NCBI RefSeq assembly: GCF_030929605.1
Contig: NZ_JAVFVS010000004.1
Location: 248,001-312,000 of the forward strand
Length of the DNA stretch: 64,000 bases
Source of the DNA: Flavobacterium sp. LHD-80
GTDB lineage: Bacteria; Bacteroidota; Bacteroidia; Flavobacteriales; Flavobacteriaceae
Direction of reading: 5' to 3'
Shown here piece after piece: positions 1 through 8,447 of the stretch (the first letter of the stretch is position 1; each line of letters begins with the position of its first letter). A program made the position numbers and the translations under genes. A model generated the notes under the pieces. That model did no database searches and was not told the DNA's origin. It worked only from the letters and a program-made list of their open reading frames with translations.

Positions 1-34
1 AATTGGTAGTCTAAATCCATTAAAAGTTACAATT

Positions 35-1105
35 ATGGCTTCACAATTATTTTCTGCTTTAACATTAAAAAATATCACTTTAAAAAATAGAATTGTCATT
101 TCGCCAATGTGCCAATATTCTGCGGAAGACGGATTTGCAAACAACTGGCATCTCGTTCATTTAGGAAGTCGTGCAAGTGGAGGCGCCGGATTGATTATTC
201 AAGAGGCAACTGCCGTTTCTCCAGAGGCCAGAATTTCTCCTGCTGATCTCGGAATTTGGAAAGACGAGCATATCGTAAAACTGAAAGAAATCAACGAATT
301 TATTGTTTCGCAAAATTCCATTCCCGGAATTCAATTAGCACATGCAGGACGAAAAGCAAGTGTCTCTTCTCCGTGGGAAGGAAATAAAAAATTAGATTTC
401 GCTCAAGGCGGATGGCAGACCGTTTCCGCAAGTGCGATTCCGTATCACGATGGCGAACCGTTTCTTCCTGAAGCTTTAGATAAAAACGGAATTCAAAAAG
501 TGATTTCTGATTTTAAAATCGCGACAAAAAGAGCTGTTGAAGCGGGATATCAGGTTTTAGAAATTCATGCGGCGCACGGCTATTTACTGCACCAATTTTT
601 ATCGCCTTTAACAAATGTGAGAACCGATGAATATGGAGGAAGTTTTGAAAATAGAATTAGATTTACATTAGAAATTGTAGAAGCGGTTCAAACCGAATGG
701 CCTTCAAGTTTGCCTTTGTTTGTTAGAATTTCGGCAACAGATTGGGCAGAAGGTGGATGGAATCCAGAAGAATCAGTGCAGCTTTCTAAAATATTAAAAG
801 AAAAAGGAGTAGATTTAATCGATGTTTCGTCAGGCGGATTGGTTTCGCATCAAAAAATTGAAATTGGACCAGGTTATCAAGTTCCTTTTGCAGAAAAAGT
901 TAAAAAAGAAGCCAATATTTTGACCGGAGCTGTAGGTTTAATTACAGACGCAAAACAAGCAGAAGAAATTTTGAATAATGGTCAAACCGACTTAATTTTG
1001 TTTGCCAGAGAATCATTAAGAAATCCGAACTTGCCTTTAGATTTCGCCAAGGAATTAAACGACGATATTCATTGGCCAAAACAATACGAAAGAGCTAAAC
1101 TATAA
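35..1105 (+). CDS. NADH:flavin oxidoreductase, old yellow enzyme family (YqjM-like)
   Basis: FMN-dependent ene-reductase that would reduce activated C=C bonds using NAD(P)H in the cytoplasm; the physiological substrate is not evident. The 356-residue length fits the YqjM class. Near residue 25 the motif SPMCQYS carries the Cys and Tyr typical of YqjM-type enzymes. HAAHGYLLHQFLSP near residue 178 supplies the His pair that binds the substrate, followed by the family signature DEYGGSFENR. ATG start at 35; the window begins only 34 bases upstream, so the promoter is not visible. A nested palindromic repeat follows the stop and separates it from the next oxidoreductase. Family is confident; substrate is unknown. 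Confidence 0.93.
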   Translation: MASQLFSALTLKNITLKNRIVISPMCQYSAEDGFANNWHLVHLGSRASGGAGLIIQEATAVSPEARISPADLGIWKDEHIVKLKEINEFIVSQNSIPGIQLAHAGRKASVSSPWEGNKKLDFAQGGWQTVSASAIPYHDGEPFLPEALDKNGIQKVISDFKIATKRAVEAGYQVLEIHAAHGYLLHQFLSPLTNVRTDEYGGSFENRIRFTLEIVEAVQTEWPSSLPLFVRISATDWAEGGWNPEESVQLSKILKEKGVDLIDVSSGGLVSHQKIEIGPGYQVPFAEKVKKEANILTGAVGLITDAKQAEEILNNGQTDLILFARESLRNPNLPLDFAKELNDDIHWPKQYERAKL

Positions 1106-1111
1106 TTTATT

Positions 1112-1290
1112 AGCCACAGATTTTACAGATTAAACAGATTTTGTCGCCACGAATTACACGAATTTTCACGAATTTTAAAGCTTTTCAAACGCACTGATTT
1201 GTGTAAATTAGTGAAATTGCTTCGCCTGTTCGCTATCGCTCGGGTCGTGGCAAAAAGAAAAATCCTTTCAATCATAATAATCTGTGGCAA
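1112..1290. repeat. Nested inverted intergenic repeat
   Basis: The outer arms GCCACAGATT (1113-1122) and AATCTGTGGC (1279-1288) are exact complements. Inner arms GCCACGA (1146-1152) and TCGTGGC (1245-1251) nest inside them. Between them are runs of the form 'cacgaattttcacgaatt'. It fills the spacer between two plus-strand oxidoreductase genes. No coding potential is convincing. It belongs to the palindromic intergenic repeats common in flavobacteria, and could act as an mRNA 3' structure. Confidence 0.75.
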
Positions 1291-1308
1291 AAAAAAAACT
1301 AAAACAAC

Positions 1309-2349
1309 ATGCAAAAAATAAAAACAGCACTATTATCATACGGAATGTCGGGGAAAGTTTTTCATGCTCCGTTTTTAGATATTCATCCAGGATTTGAATT
1401 ATTAGGTTCTTGGGAAAGAACTAAAAATTTAATTCAGGAAGATTATCCATACGTTAAAAGTTATCCTTCAATTGATGATTTATTGGCCGATGATGTTGAT
1501 TTGGTAATCGTAAACACACCCGTTGGTACGCATTACGAATATGCTAAAAAAGTACTTTTGGCAGGGAAACATGCTGTTGTCGAAAAAGCGTTCACAACAA
1601 CAGTTGCAGAGGCCGAAGAGCTGACTCAAATTGCAAAAGATAAAGGATTAAAACTAGCCGTTTTTCAAAACAGAAGATGGGATAGTGATTTTAAAACTAT
1701 TCAAAAAGTAATTAATGAAGGAGCTTTAGGAGAATTGGTCGAAGCCGAATTTCATTTTGACCGTTACAATCCTGTATTGAGCCCAAAAGCTCATAAAGAA
1801 ACAGCCAATGACGGAGCCGGAATTCTGAAAGATTTAGGTCCGCATTTAATTGATCAAGCGGTTTGCTTGTTTGGTTCACCAAAATCAGTTTTTGGGGATA
1901 TTCGTTATACCAGACAAAATTCTTTGGTCGATGACTGGTTTGATTTGCTATTGATTTATGAGAATGTCAGAGTACGTTTAAAAGCTGGTTTTTTTGTGAG
2001 AGAAGCCAATCCAGCTTATACGATTCACGGTAAAAAAGGTTCATTTTTAAAACCAAGAGGCGATGTACAAGAAGACGAATTGAAAATTGGCAAAAAACCA
2101 AATTTAGAATCGTGGGGAACAGAACCGGAAGAACTTCAAGGCCTTCTACATACTGAAATCGATGGAAAAATAATTCGCAAAAAAGTACCGACATTACAAG
2201 GGAATTATTTCTCCTTTTTTGACGGAGTTTATAATTCGATTATAAACGATACAACAGAACCCGTTACAGGCCAAGACGGAGTAAAAGTTATGCAAATTAT
2301 TGAAGCTGCAATCGCAAGTAATGCGCAGAGAACTGTAATTAATTTGTAG
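1309..2349 (+). CDS. Gfo/Idh/MocA family oxidoreductase
   Basis: Predicted cytoplasmic NAD(P)-dependent sugar, inositol or related dehydrogenase, 346 residues, the usual length. The N-terminal Rossmann half has a nucleotide-binding loop ALLSYGMSGKVFHAP at residues 8-22, and VVEKAFTTTVAEAEEL near residue 90 replaces the common EKP signature with EKA. The C-terminal half has the family's alpha/beta fold, with KDLGPHLIDQAVCLFG near residue 175 carrying the DxGxHxxD-type motif (D-L-G-P-H-x-x-D). Start ATG at 1309 follows the palindromic repeat directly. Specific substrate cannot be read from sequence. Confidence 0.93.
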   Translation: MQKIKTALLSYGMSGKVFHAPFLDIHPGFELLGSWERTKNLIQEDYPYVKSYPSIDDLLADDVDLVIVNTPVGTHYEYAKKVLLAGKHAVVEKAFTTTVAEAEELTQIAKDKGLKLAVFQNRRWDSDFKTIQKVINEGALGELVEAEFHFDRYNPVLSPKAHKETANDGAGILKDLGPHLIDQAVCLFGSPKSVFGDIRYTRQNSLVDDWFDLLLIYENVRVRLKAGFFVREANPAYTIHGKKGSFLKPRGDVQEDELKIGKKPNLESWGTEPEELQGLLHTEIDGKIIRKKVPTLQGNYFSFFDGVYNSIINDTTEPVTGQDGVKVMQIIEAAIASNAQRTVINL

Positions 2350-2356
2350 AAATTAT

Positions 2357-2526
2357 GGCCCGCTGATTGTACGGATTAAACGGGTTTTCGCTGGTTTTAA
2401 TTTTATAATGTGCGGTTAAAAATGAAATAATATAAATCGTAGAGACGCACAGCAGTGCGTCTTTTTTTATGTCAAAGAATAATTATAATCTGTTTAAACC
2501 CGTTTAATCAGTCTAATCCGTGGGCC
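2357..2526. repeat. Imperfect inverted repeat enclosing a terminator hairpin
   Basis: The left arm starting GGCCCGCTGATTGTACGG at 2357 and the right arm ending in CAGTCTAATCCGTGGGCC at 2526 are imperfect complements sharing 'gattaaacggg'. They bracket a terminator-like hairpin near 2450. Same general repeat style as 1112-1290 (variations on 'gattaaac(a/g)g'). Confidence 0.65.
2443..2468 (+). terminator. Rho-independent terminator after the Gfo/Idh gene
   Basis: AGACGCAC (2443-2450), a four-base loop, then GTGCGTCT (2455-2462) running into seven T residues. It ends the Gfo/Idh transcript about 100 bases after the stop. Confidence 0.8.
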
Positions 2527-2641
2527 AAAAACACAGCAATTTATAAACAATAACGTTGTAAATAAAGGAACAATTTGAACCTTGAAAAAAATACATAGCT
2601 TTTTTGTACTTTTATAGTATAATCCCAAAAACGCATCTATT

Positions 2642-3859
2642 TTGATAAATTTCAATCCGCTAGAACTTTTTCAGACAAAAGGAAAAATCAAGAAAGTTTT
2701 TAGAGAAGCAAAGGCTTCTTATTTAAACCGAATTCGTTTTGCAGTGGGAATGTTTTATTTCGGAATGGGATTAAGTTTTGCTACTTGGGCAAGCCGAATT
2801 CCAGATATAAAAACCGCTTTGCATTTAAGTGAAGGCGATCTAGGTTCGATACTTTTTGCTTTGCCAATGGGACAATTGATCATCATGCCTTTTTCAGGGA
2901 AAATGGTGACCAAATTTGGAAGCCATCGCATTTTAGTTTTTTCGCTAATTATGTATGTTTTGTGTCTGATTAATTTAGGTTTGGCAACAACAGCGCTTCA
3001 ATTGTCACTGGGTTTATTTTTATTTGGTTTGTTCGGAAACTTGGCCAATATCGCGGTAAATACTCAAGGTGTTTATACCGAAGTACTTTTTAGAAAAACA
3101 ATCATGTCTTCGTTTCACGGAATGTGGAGTTTTGCTGGTTTTACTGGTGCTTTGGTTGGACTAGGAATGTTAGCTTTAAATTTGTCGCCATTGCATCACT
3201 TTATGATTGTAGCTGGTATAGTGCTTTTAATGATTGTATTTAATTTTAAGTTTTTGGTCAAAGCCAAAGAAAAAATCAAACATAAAGGCGAGAAGAAAAA
3301 ATTATTCACAAAACCAGACAGCACTTTAATTTGGCTTGGCGTAATTGGATTTTGCAGTATGGCCAGCGAAGGCGTAATGTTTGATTGGAGTGGTGTTTAT
3401 TTTAAAGATATTGTAAAAGCTCCTGGGCCATTGGTGATTTTAGGATATACTTCATTCATGATCATGATGGCGAGCGGAAGATTTTTAGGCGACGGATTAA
3501 TCAATAAATTCGGGCGTGAGCGCGTCATGCAGATAAGCGGTGTCATGATATCCGGCGGACTTTTCACAGCTGTTTTTCTTCCTTATTTAATTCCGTGTAC
3601 CATTGCTTTTATGGCAGTTGGTTTGGGCGTGGCAACTATTGTTCCTACAGTTTACAGTATGGCAGGAAAAAACCCAACAGTTCCTCCAGGTGAAGCTTTG
3701 ACAATAGTTTCCAGCGTAAGTTTCTTAGGGTTTTTAATGGGACCGCCTGTTATTGGTCACATTGCAGAGAATTTTGGACTTCAATTCTCTTTTGCTTTTA
3801 TCGGAATCTTTGGTGTTTTAATTGCTTTTATGGTTTCTAAAATTAGAACTGCGGAGTAG
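2642..3859 (+). CDS. MFS transporter
   Basis: Inner-membrane major facilitator superfamily permease of 405 residues with about 12 hydrophobic segments split by a basic loop (KAKEKIKHKGEKKK, near residue 210). The stretch GMGLSFATWASRIPDIK near residue 42 resembles the YbjJ/FucP-like branch of MFS carriers. No ATG lies before residue 37, inside the first membrane segment, so a TTG start at 2642 is chosen to keep the N-terminal basic region. The start is therefore uncertain. Substrate unknown. It stands alone downstream of the palindromic repeat; the transposase region begins 48 bases after its stop. Confidence 0.85.
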   Translation: MINFNPLELFQTKGKIKKVFREAKASYLNRIRFAVGMFYFGMGLSFATWASRIPDIKTALHLSEGDLGSILFALPMGQLIIMPFSGKMVTKFGSHRILVFSLIMYVLCLINLGLATTALQLSLGLFLFGLFGNLANIAVNTQGVYTEVLFRKTIMSSFHGMWSFAGFTGALVGLGMLALNLSPLHHFMIVAGIVLLMIVFNFKFLVKAKEKIKHKGEKKKLFTKPDSTLIWLGVIGFCSMASEGVMFDWSGVYFKDIVKAPGPLVILGYTSFMIMMASGRFLGDGLINKFGRERVMQISGVMISGGLFTAVFLPYLIPCTIAFMAVGLGVATIVPTVYSMAGKNPTVPPGEALTIVSSVSFLGFLMGPPVIGHIAENFGLQFSFAFIGIFGVLIAFMVSKIRTAE

Positions 3860-3907
3860 CTTTGGTGTTTTAAGAGTCTGTTATTTAAATATGAAAAAGT
3901 TTAAGTT

Positions 3908-5077
3908 ATGGAAGGGAAACGTAAAAAATATGACCGTACTTTTAAACTAAATGCGGTAATATCGAGTTATGAAAATCCCAATCTATCAAAACTTGCTAAT
4001 GAAATAGGTGTAGATTCCAGTCTTCTTACCAGATGGCGTCAGGAATATCAAGAATTTGGAAATGGATGTTTTCTTGGGTCAGGAAATGTAAGAGTGCATC
4101 CTGAAGAAGAAAAAATTGTCGAACTTGAAAAAAGATTAAAAGAATCAGTCCTTAGATTTGAAATTTTAAAGGATGGAATTAAGCATCTTTTAAAAGGAGA
4201 TATAGCTATTTTTCAATTCATAAAGGATAATGAAAAAAAACACACCATAACGAGAATGTGTAAAGTGTTAGGCGTTGGAGAGGGAAAATATCGAAGATGG
4301 AAAAACTCTGGTATTTCCAATAAACAAAAACAAATAATACTTCTAAAAGAAAAAATATCTTCAATATTTTATAATTTTAAAAAACATTACGGCAGATTTA
4401 AAATTGCGAAAGAACTTCATGCAATTGGTTATAAAATATCTGATGCGCAAGTGGGTTTTTACATGAAACAGTTAAATTTAAAATATAAGCCAATAAGAAG
4501 ATTTAAGATAACAACTGATTCAAAGCATAATTACTACACTTCCTCAAATGTTTTAGATAGAAAATTTAAAATTAGTAAACCTTCTAAAGTGTGGGTTTCA
4601 GACATTACTTATATACAGATTCATAAAGGATTTATGTATCTTACTATTATTATGGATTTGTATGATAGAAAAGTAATAGGATGGAGTTTGAGTTCAAGAC
4701 TTACTACTCAAAAAACAACTTTAGCAGCTTGGGAAATGGCTATAATTAACCGAAAAGTTTTGGATGGATTAGTTTTTCATTCTGATAGAGGGGTTCAGTA
4801 TGCTAACAAAATATTTACTGAGGAGCTTGACTCATATAATTGCGTAAGAAGCATGAGCCGAAAATCCAATTCTCTTGACAATGCAGTAGCGGAGAGTTTT
4901 TTTTGTACGTTAAAAAGAGAATTTATATATAAACAAAATAAGCTTCTGAAAAAGGGGCAAATAAAAAAAGAAATGTTTGAATTTATAGAAAATTGGTATA
5001 ACAAACAAAGAATACATTCAACCTTGAATTATAAAACAATTGAAGAGTTTAATGCAATTGATAAATTTAAGTCTTAA
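3908..5077 (+). CDS. IS3-family transposase, single-frame OrfAB fusion
   Basis: Complete DDE transposase of 389 residues. Residues 1-60 form the OrfA-type helix-turn-helix (YDRTFKLNAV...LLTRWRQEY). Residues 65-95 are a leucine-zipper-like coiled coil. Residues 100-190 are the OrfB N-terminal HTH region with FIKDNEKKHTITRMCKVLG. Residues 222-385 are the rve integrase core with D232 (VSDITYI), D293 (FHSDRG) and E329 (AVAESFF), giving the DD(35)E spacing. Most IS3 elements need a -1 frameshift between orfA and orfB; here both halves lie in one frame. I could not find convincing terminal inverted repeats, so element boundaries are undefined. AT-rich compared with the genes before it. A related truncated copy lies 75 bases downstream. 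Confidence 0.92.
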   Translation: MEGKRKKYDRTFKLNAVISSYENPNLSKLANEIGVDSSLLTRWRQEYQEFGNGCFLGSGNVRVHPEEEKIVELEKRLKESVLRFEILKDGIKHLLKGDIAIFQFIKDNEKKHTITRMCKVLGVGEGKYRRWKNSGISNKQKQIILLKEKISSIFYNFKKHYGRFKIAKELHAIGYKISDAQVGFYMKQLNLKYKPIRRFKITTDSKHNYYTSSNVLDRKFKISKPSKVWVSDITYIQIHKGFMYLTIIMDLYDRKVIGWSLSSRLTTQKTTLAAWEMAIINRKVLDGLVFHSDRGVQYANKIFTEELDSYNCVRSMSRKSNSLDNAVAESFFCTLKREFIYKQNKLLKKGQIKKEMFEFIENWYNKQRIHSTLNYKTIEEFNAIDKFKS

Positions 5078-5152
5078 CTCACTTCAATTTGTTTATATTC
5101 TCTTGATTTAAATATAAATGGTGAAACATAAAAACGGAAATTATGTTTAGAT

Positions 5153-5749
5153 ATGAAAAAGAAATTAAAAAAATATGATCGTGATTTCAAAGAAAAAGCT
5201 GTCTTGATTAGTTTTGAAAAAGATAATATTGAACAAGTAGAAAGAGAACTTGGAATAACAAAGTCATTATTAAATAGATGGAGACAGGATTATAATAAAT
5301 ATGGAAGTGGAAGTTTCCCTGGAGGAGGTAACTTAAAATTAGATCCAAACCAGAAAAAAATATATGATCTTGAAAAAAAAATTAAAAATGCAGATTTAAA
5401 TTTTGAGATTTTAAAAAAATCAATTTGCTATCTTAATCAAGAAAAAAAGGGTGTTTTTCATTTTATTGCGAAGAATGAAAAAGTGTATTCTATAAGGCAA
5501 ATGTGTAGAGTTTTAGGAGTGAGTCCAAATACTTATCGAAAATGGAAAAATCAGTTTGTTTCAGAAACTCAGAAGCAAAAGTTCTTAATAAAAGGCAAGA
5601 TAATTGAAATATTCTTCAATGTAAAGCAACGCTATGGAGCGAAACGGATTAGTATAGAACTTCAAAAAGGAGGATATAATATTTCATCTACAACAGTAGG
5701 CAGATATATGAGATCATTAGGGTTGTACTGTATAATAAAAAAAGAATAA
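5153..5749 (+). CDS. Truncated IS3-family transposase (lacks catalytic core; probable pseudogene)
   Basis: 198 residues similar throughout to the first half of the neighbouring transposase: HTH (KKYDRDFKEKAVLISFE), WRQDYNKYGSGSFPGGG, a coiled coil, then FHFIAKNEKVYSIRQMCRVLG and YGAKRISIELQKGGYNIS. It stops just before the position where the DDE domain would begin, after the run IIKKE within an A-rich tract. It cannot catalyse transposition alone. The two proteins are clearly diverged, so this is not a recent tandem duplication. Its leader shares 'atttaaatat' with the leader of the first transposase. It could be a decayed element or, less likely, a DNA-binding regulator made from the transposase N-terminus. 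Confidence 0.8.
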   Translation: MKKKLKKYDRDFKEKAVLISFEKDNIEQVERELGITKSLLNRWRQDYNKYGSGSFPGGGNLKLDPNQKKIYDLEKKIKNADLNFEILKKSICYLNQEKKGVFHFIAKNEKVYSIRQMCRVLGVSPNTYRKWKNQFVSETQKQKFLIKGKIIEIFFNVKQRYGAKRISIELQKGGYNISSTTVGRYMRSLGLYCIIKKE

Positions 5750-5765
5750 AGATGTTATTAAATAC

Positions 5766-5800
5766 AAAATCGGTCTACTTAAAAGTAGACCGATTTTTTT
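5766..5800. terminator. Strong bidirectional terminator
   Basis: AAAATCGGTCTACTT (5766-5780) pairs with AAGTAGACCGATTTT (5783-5797), a 15-bp perfect stem followed by T residues. It sits between the truncated transposase (plus) and the convergent unknown gene ending at 5831, so it can serve both. Confidence 0.85.
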
Positions 5801-5830
5801 AGATCAATATGTAATATCATGGAATCTCAT

Positions 5831-6772
5831 TTATTTTAAAAAATTATTATGTTTATTAAATTTTTCATCTAAAGATAAGAAAGTTGAAATGGAATGTTTT
5901 TTATGTTTTTCTAAAGTTTTATGAAATCCAATAAAATTACTGTAATGGCTTTTATAGGATTCGTATAAATCAGCTTCTGTTAGGATAGCAAAATATCCGT
6001 TTTTATTAGAACCAATTTTCACACTATTTTTAAGCGGTTTTACAATCCAATACTTTATATTACCGTCTGTTAAATCAGTTTTTGAAATTCCTAAATCTCT
6101 AAATTGTTTAATTATATTATAAAATTTTATAGGGTTGTCGCTATCATGTTTATTTTCTTCCAATAAATTTAAAAACAATGTCCTTAATGCATAAATATCT
6201 TTGATGTAAGATTGTGCATAATCCTTCCTTTGACCTTTTCCTAATACTCCAATTGTTAAATATTTGGACAATTCGCTTTCCTTCTTTTTATGCTTCAAAA
6301 GATGTTTGTACTCATCTTTATTATCGGTAAATGTATATAATAAATTGTCTTCCGTGAAAATCTTATTACTGTAACTCCAAGGATTAAAATCTAATCTTTG
6401 TCCGTAATTAAGATCATCGGTATAATTACTAATGGTAAAATCGATACTCTCAAGAAGTAAATCATCATCTTCGTCAAAATAACCATCTAACTTAGTAATA
6501 ATATTTAGATACAAACTTTGCTCAAATAACCTGTTTTGTTCTTTTTCCTCTTCGTTTCTAATTATTGGGTTATTTTCGTATATTGAATTTAAACATTCCC
6601 AATATAATCCTTTACTAAATTTTAAATCTTTATTTTTTAAAACTTCAGATCCTGTATTTTCTAGTGCAAAATCTAAAACTGAAACAATATGATTATTAAA
6701 ATCATTTCTGTATGATAATTTATTATAACTGTTAGTTAATGAAATATCTTCAAATATATTTAATTGTTCCAT
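5831..6772 (-). CDS. Protein of unknown function, partner of the methyltransferase-like gene
   Basis: I do not recognise this 313-residue protein. It has no signal peptide or membrane segment, so it should be cytoplasmic. It is acidic in the middle (DGYFDEDDDLLLE near residue 98). The C-terminal 100 residues (YNIIKQFRDLGISKTDL...IKYWIVKPLKNSVKIGSNKNGYF) read like a winged-helix fold, an inference from pattern only. Its ATG lies two bases after the stop of the upstream methyltransferase-like gene, so the pair is almost certainly cotranscribed and translationally coupled. Codon use is very AT-rich, as in the rest of the 5.8-8.0 kb island, suggesting acquisition by transfer. Confidence 0.75.
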   Translation of the reverse strand: MEQLNIFEDISLTNSYNKLSYRNDFNNHIVSVLDFALENTGSEVLKNKDLKFSKGLYWECLNSIYENNPIIRNEEEKEQNRLFEQSLYLNIITKLDGYFDEDDDLLLESIDFTISNYTDDLNYGQRLDFNPWSYSNKIFTEDNLLYTFTDNKDEYKHLLKHKKKESELSKYLTIGVLGKGQRKDYAQSYIKDIYALRTLFLNLLEENKHDSDNPIKFYNIIKQFRDLGISKTDLTDGNIKYWIVKPLKNSVKIGSNKNGYFAILTEADLYESYKSHYSNFIGFHKTLEKHKKHSISTFLSLDEKFNKHNNFLK

Positions 6773-6774
6773 TT

Positions 6775-7365
6775 TTATAACTTTTTAATAATTAATCTTT
6801 CATTTGGTATTGTTTCTGTTAATAAGCCTGTCGTATAGAATTTATATTTGACATTTATATCATGCTCACTATCTAATGTTTCAAAACTCTCTAATTTGAA
6901 ATCATATTTGGATTGATAAACCGTTATTACATCATTTTTAATAAACTTGTCAAATGATTCTTTTTTAGACCATTTATTATTATTCTTTCCTAAGATATGT
7001 ATAAGGCCATTTTCAATTAATATTTCTCCAGCTCGATCAAAAAATTTCTTCGCAGCTGCTAATCCGTAAAAACCATAGCCATATGGATTACATAAAATAA
7101 TATTTTCAAATTGCCTTCCGAAGTTAGTATTATAAAAATCGCATATATTGTCTAAATAATGATAATCTGTATTATCATCTTCATACTCTTGAAAATAAGA
7201 TTTTAGTTCAGCGGGATAGGACAAATCCGTAACGTAGCAATTAGGGTATTCTATTTTACCGTAGTTATTTCTACCGGCACCAAACTCAATGTTATTAACT
7301 TCCACGTCACCGGGGAAAATTTCATGATATGCAATTGGATTTCCGTTTTTATCTAATATTGGCAT
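6775..7365 (-). CDS. Putative SAM-dependent methyltransferase-like protein
   Basis: 196 residues, cytoplasmic. Pattern reading suggests a compact class I methyltransferase core: IEFGAGRN (residues 26-33) resembles the glycine-rich motif I, VTDLS (D47) an acidic motif, LDNICDF (D72) the next, and ILCNPYGYGF (residues 90-99, N93-P94-Y95) resembles motif IV (N/D)PPY of N6-adenine or N-methyltransferases, though with NPYG rather than NPPY. A run like AAKKFFDRAGEILIENGLIHIL follows, as expected after motif IV. The opening DKNGNPIAY resembles linkers seen in polymorphic-toxin proteins. It leads a two-gene operon with the unknown gene and is divergent from the AlkB-like gene 63 bases away. Substrate (DNA, RNA, protein or small molecule) unknown. 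Confidence 0.6.
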   Translation of the reverse strand: MPILDKNGNPIAYHEIFPGDVEVNNIEFGAGRNNYGKIEYPNCYVTDLSYPAELKSYFQEYEDDNTDYHYLDNICDFYNTNFGRQFENIILCNPYGYGFYGLAAAKKFFDRAGEILIENGLIHILGKNNNKWSKKESFDKFIKNDVITVYQSKYDFKLESFETLDSEHDINVKYKFYTTGLLTETIPNERLIIKKL

Positions 7366-7428
7366 AATTAAATATATTTGAACAAATCTAATTAATTATT
7401 TATTAATTTAGATAACAAATATTATAAA

Positions 7429-7980
7429 ATGAAAATCAAGGAATTAAGAGATGAAATTATTGTGAAAAACAATATTTTGCAAGATTCTACGACAATGTTA
7501 TATCATTTAAAAAATAACATTGATTGGGATAATTCTATGATTTCACGTAAAACAGCAAGCTTTGGTATTCCATACAATTATTCCAATGTATATTATGCAA
7601 GAAATGAAATTCCGGATTTTCTTGAAGTTTTAATTAATGTGGTAAAATCTTCAAATGGATTTATGCCAAATAATTGTTTGATAAACTTTTATTATGATAG
7701 TAATTCAAAAATGGGATTTCATTCTGATCAAATCGATATCTTGTATAAAAATACAGGGATTGCTATTTTCTCGTTTGGATCATCAAGGACAATGAGATTC
7801 AAAAATAAAAGTGATTTTAATATTATTTATGATATCCTATTAGAAAATAATAGTTATCTCTATATGTCACAAGAAATTCAAAAAGAATGGTTGCATTCTA
7901 TTTTACCAGTTGATATTGGTGAAAAGAATGAAAGATTTAGTATTACTTTTAGGAAAATTATAATTAATAAAAATGTTTAA
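7429..7980 (+). CDS. AlkB-like 2OG-Fe(II) oxygenase
   Basis: 183 residues with the full set of AlkB-type residues. NFYYDSNSKMGFHSD (residues 86-100) matches NxYx(9)HxD with iron ligands H98 and D100. FSFGSSRTMRF follows at 114-124, then the third iron ligand H156 in KEWLHSI. RFSITFR (R169 and R175) matches the RxNxTFR 2-oxoglutarate-binding motif of AlkB. Known AlkB enzymes oxidatively remove alkyl groups from nucleic-acid bases or proteins. Here it is divergent from a methyltransferase-like gene, which suggests opposed writing and erasing of a methyl mark or protection from it; that link is inference. ATG start at 7429. AT-rich; likely acquired. Confidence 0.85.
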   Translation: MKIKELRDEIIVKNNILQDSTTMLYHLKNNIDWDNSMISRKTASFGIPYNYSNVYYARNEIPDFLEVLINVVKSSNGFMPNNCLINFYYDSNSKMGFHSDQIDILYKNTGIAIFSFGSSRTMRFKNKSDFNIIYDILLENNSYLYMSQEIQKEWLHSILPVDIGEKNERFSITFRKIIINKNV

Positions 7981-7983
7981 AGC

Positions 7984-8010
7984 AAAACCGTCTGAATAAG
8001 ACGTTTTTTT
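7984..8010 (+). terminator. Terminator after the AlkB-like gene
   Basis: AAAACCGTCT (7984-7993), loop 'gaata', then AGACG followed by eight T residues. One mismatch in the stem. Confidence 0.75.
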
Positions 8011-8447
8011 TAATTATTAGACAAGCTCTTCTGGACTAGTATTCTTTTTTAAATGTTGTTTATCAGTTCTTAGGTTCTTTCTACTATATAATCGAAGTTT
8101 TTCGACAAATTATCAGGGTTGTAATAGTATAAAGATCTCAATAAAAAAATGATATATTGTAATAAAAAACCTATATTGCAATCAAAAAAAGTAAGATATA
8201 GTTTATTTAAATTTTTATAAGATGATTGTGTAAATAATCGAATATAAAATGAAATACACTATAATAAATTTTAGAAAAGGAGTTTAAATTTTATGGTGAA
8301 AAGTAGGGGATTTTATTTTGTAAAATTCAGTCAAGTTTTTCTGGTTTTTAGCTTATAATTTTATTGGTTACAAATTTTGAGATTTTAAACGATTAGAATT
8401 TGTCAGAATTTTGTATTTTGGTCATCCCAAATCAATACAAAAACAAA
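8011..8447. other. AT-rich non-coding stretch
   Basis: About 440 bases with no convincing reading frame. It is strongly AT-rich with degenerate short repeats (two 'tatattg(t/c)aat' copies near 8152 and 8172). It marks the right edge of the accessory island. The promoter of the next gene must lie near its end, but no full TTG / TAnnTTTG pair is clear. Confidence 0.5.

Noticed and set aside
1123..1314. A 63-codon minus-strand reading frame upstream of the Gfo/Idh gene
   Set aside because: It lies wholly in the nested inverted repeat and has no recognisable protein features.
8400..8447. N-terminal extension of the secreted protein from a TTG
   Set aside because: It would place the signal peptide 16 residues inside; ATG 8448 fits better.
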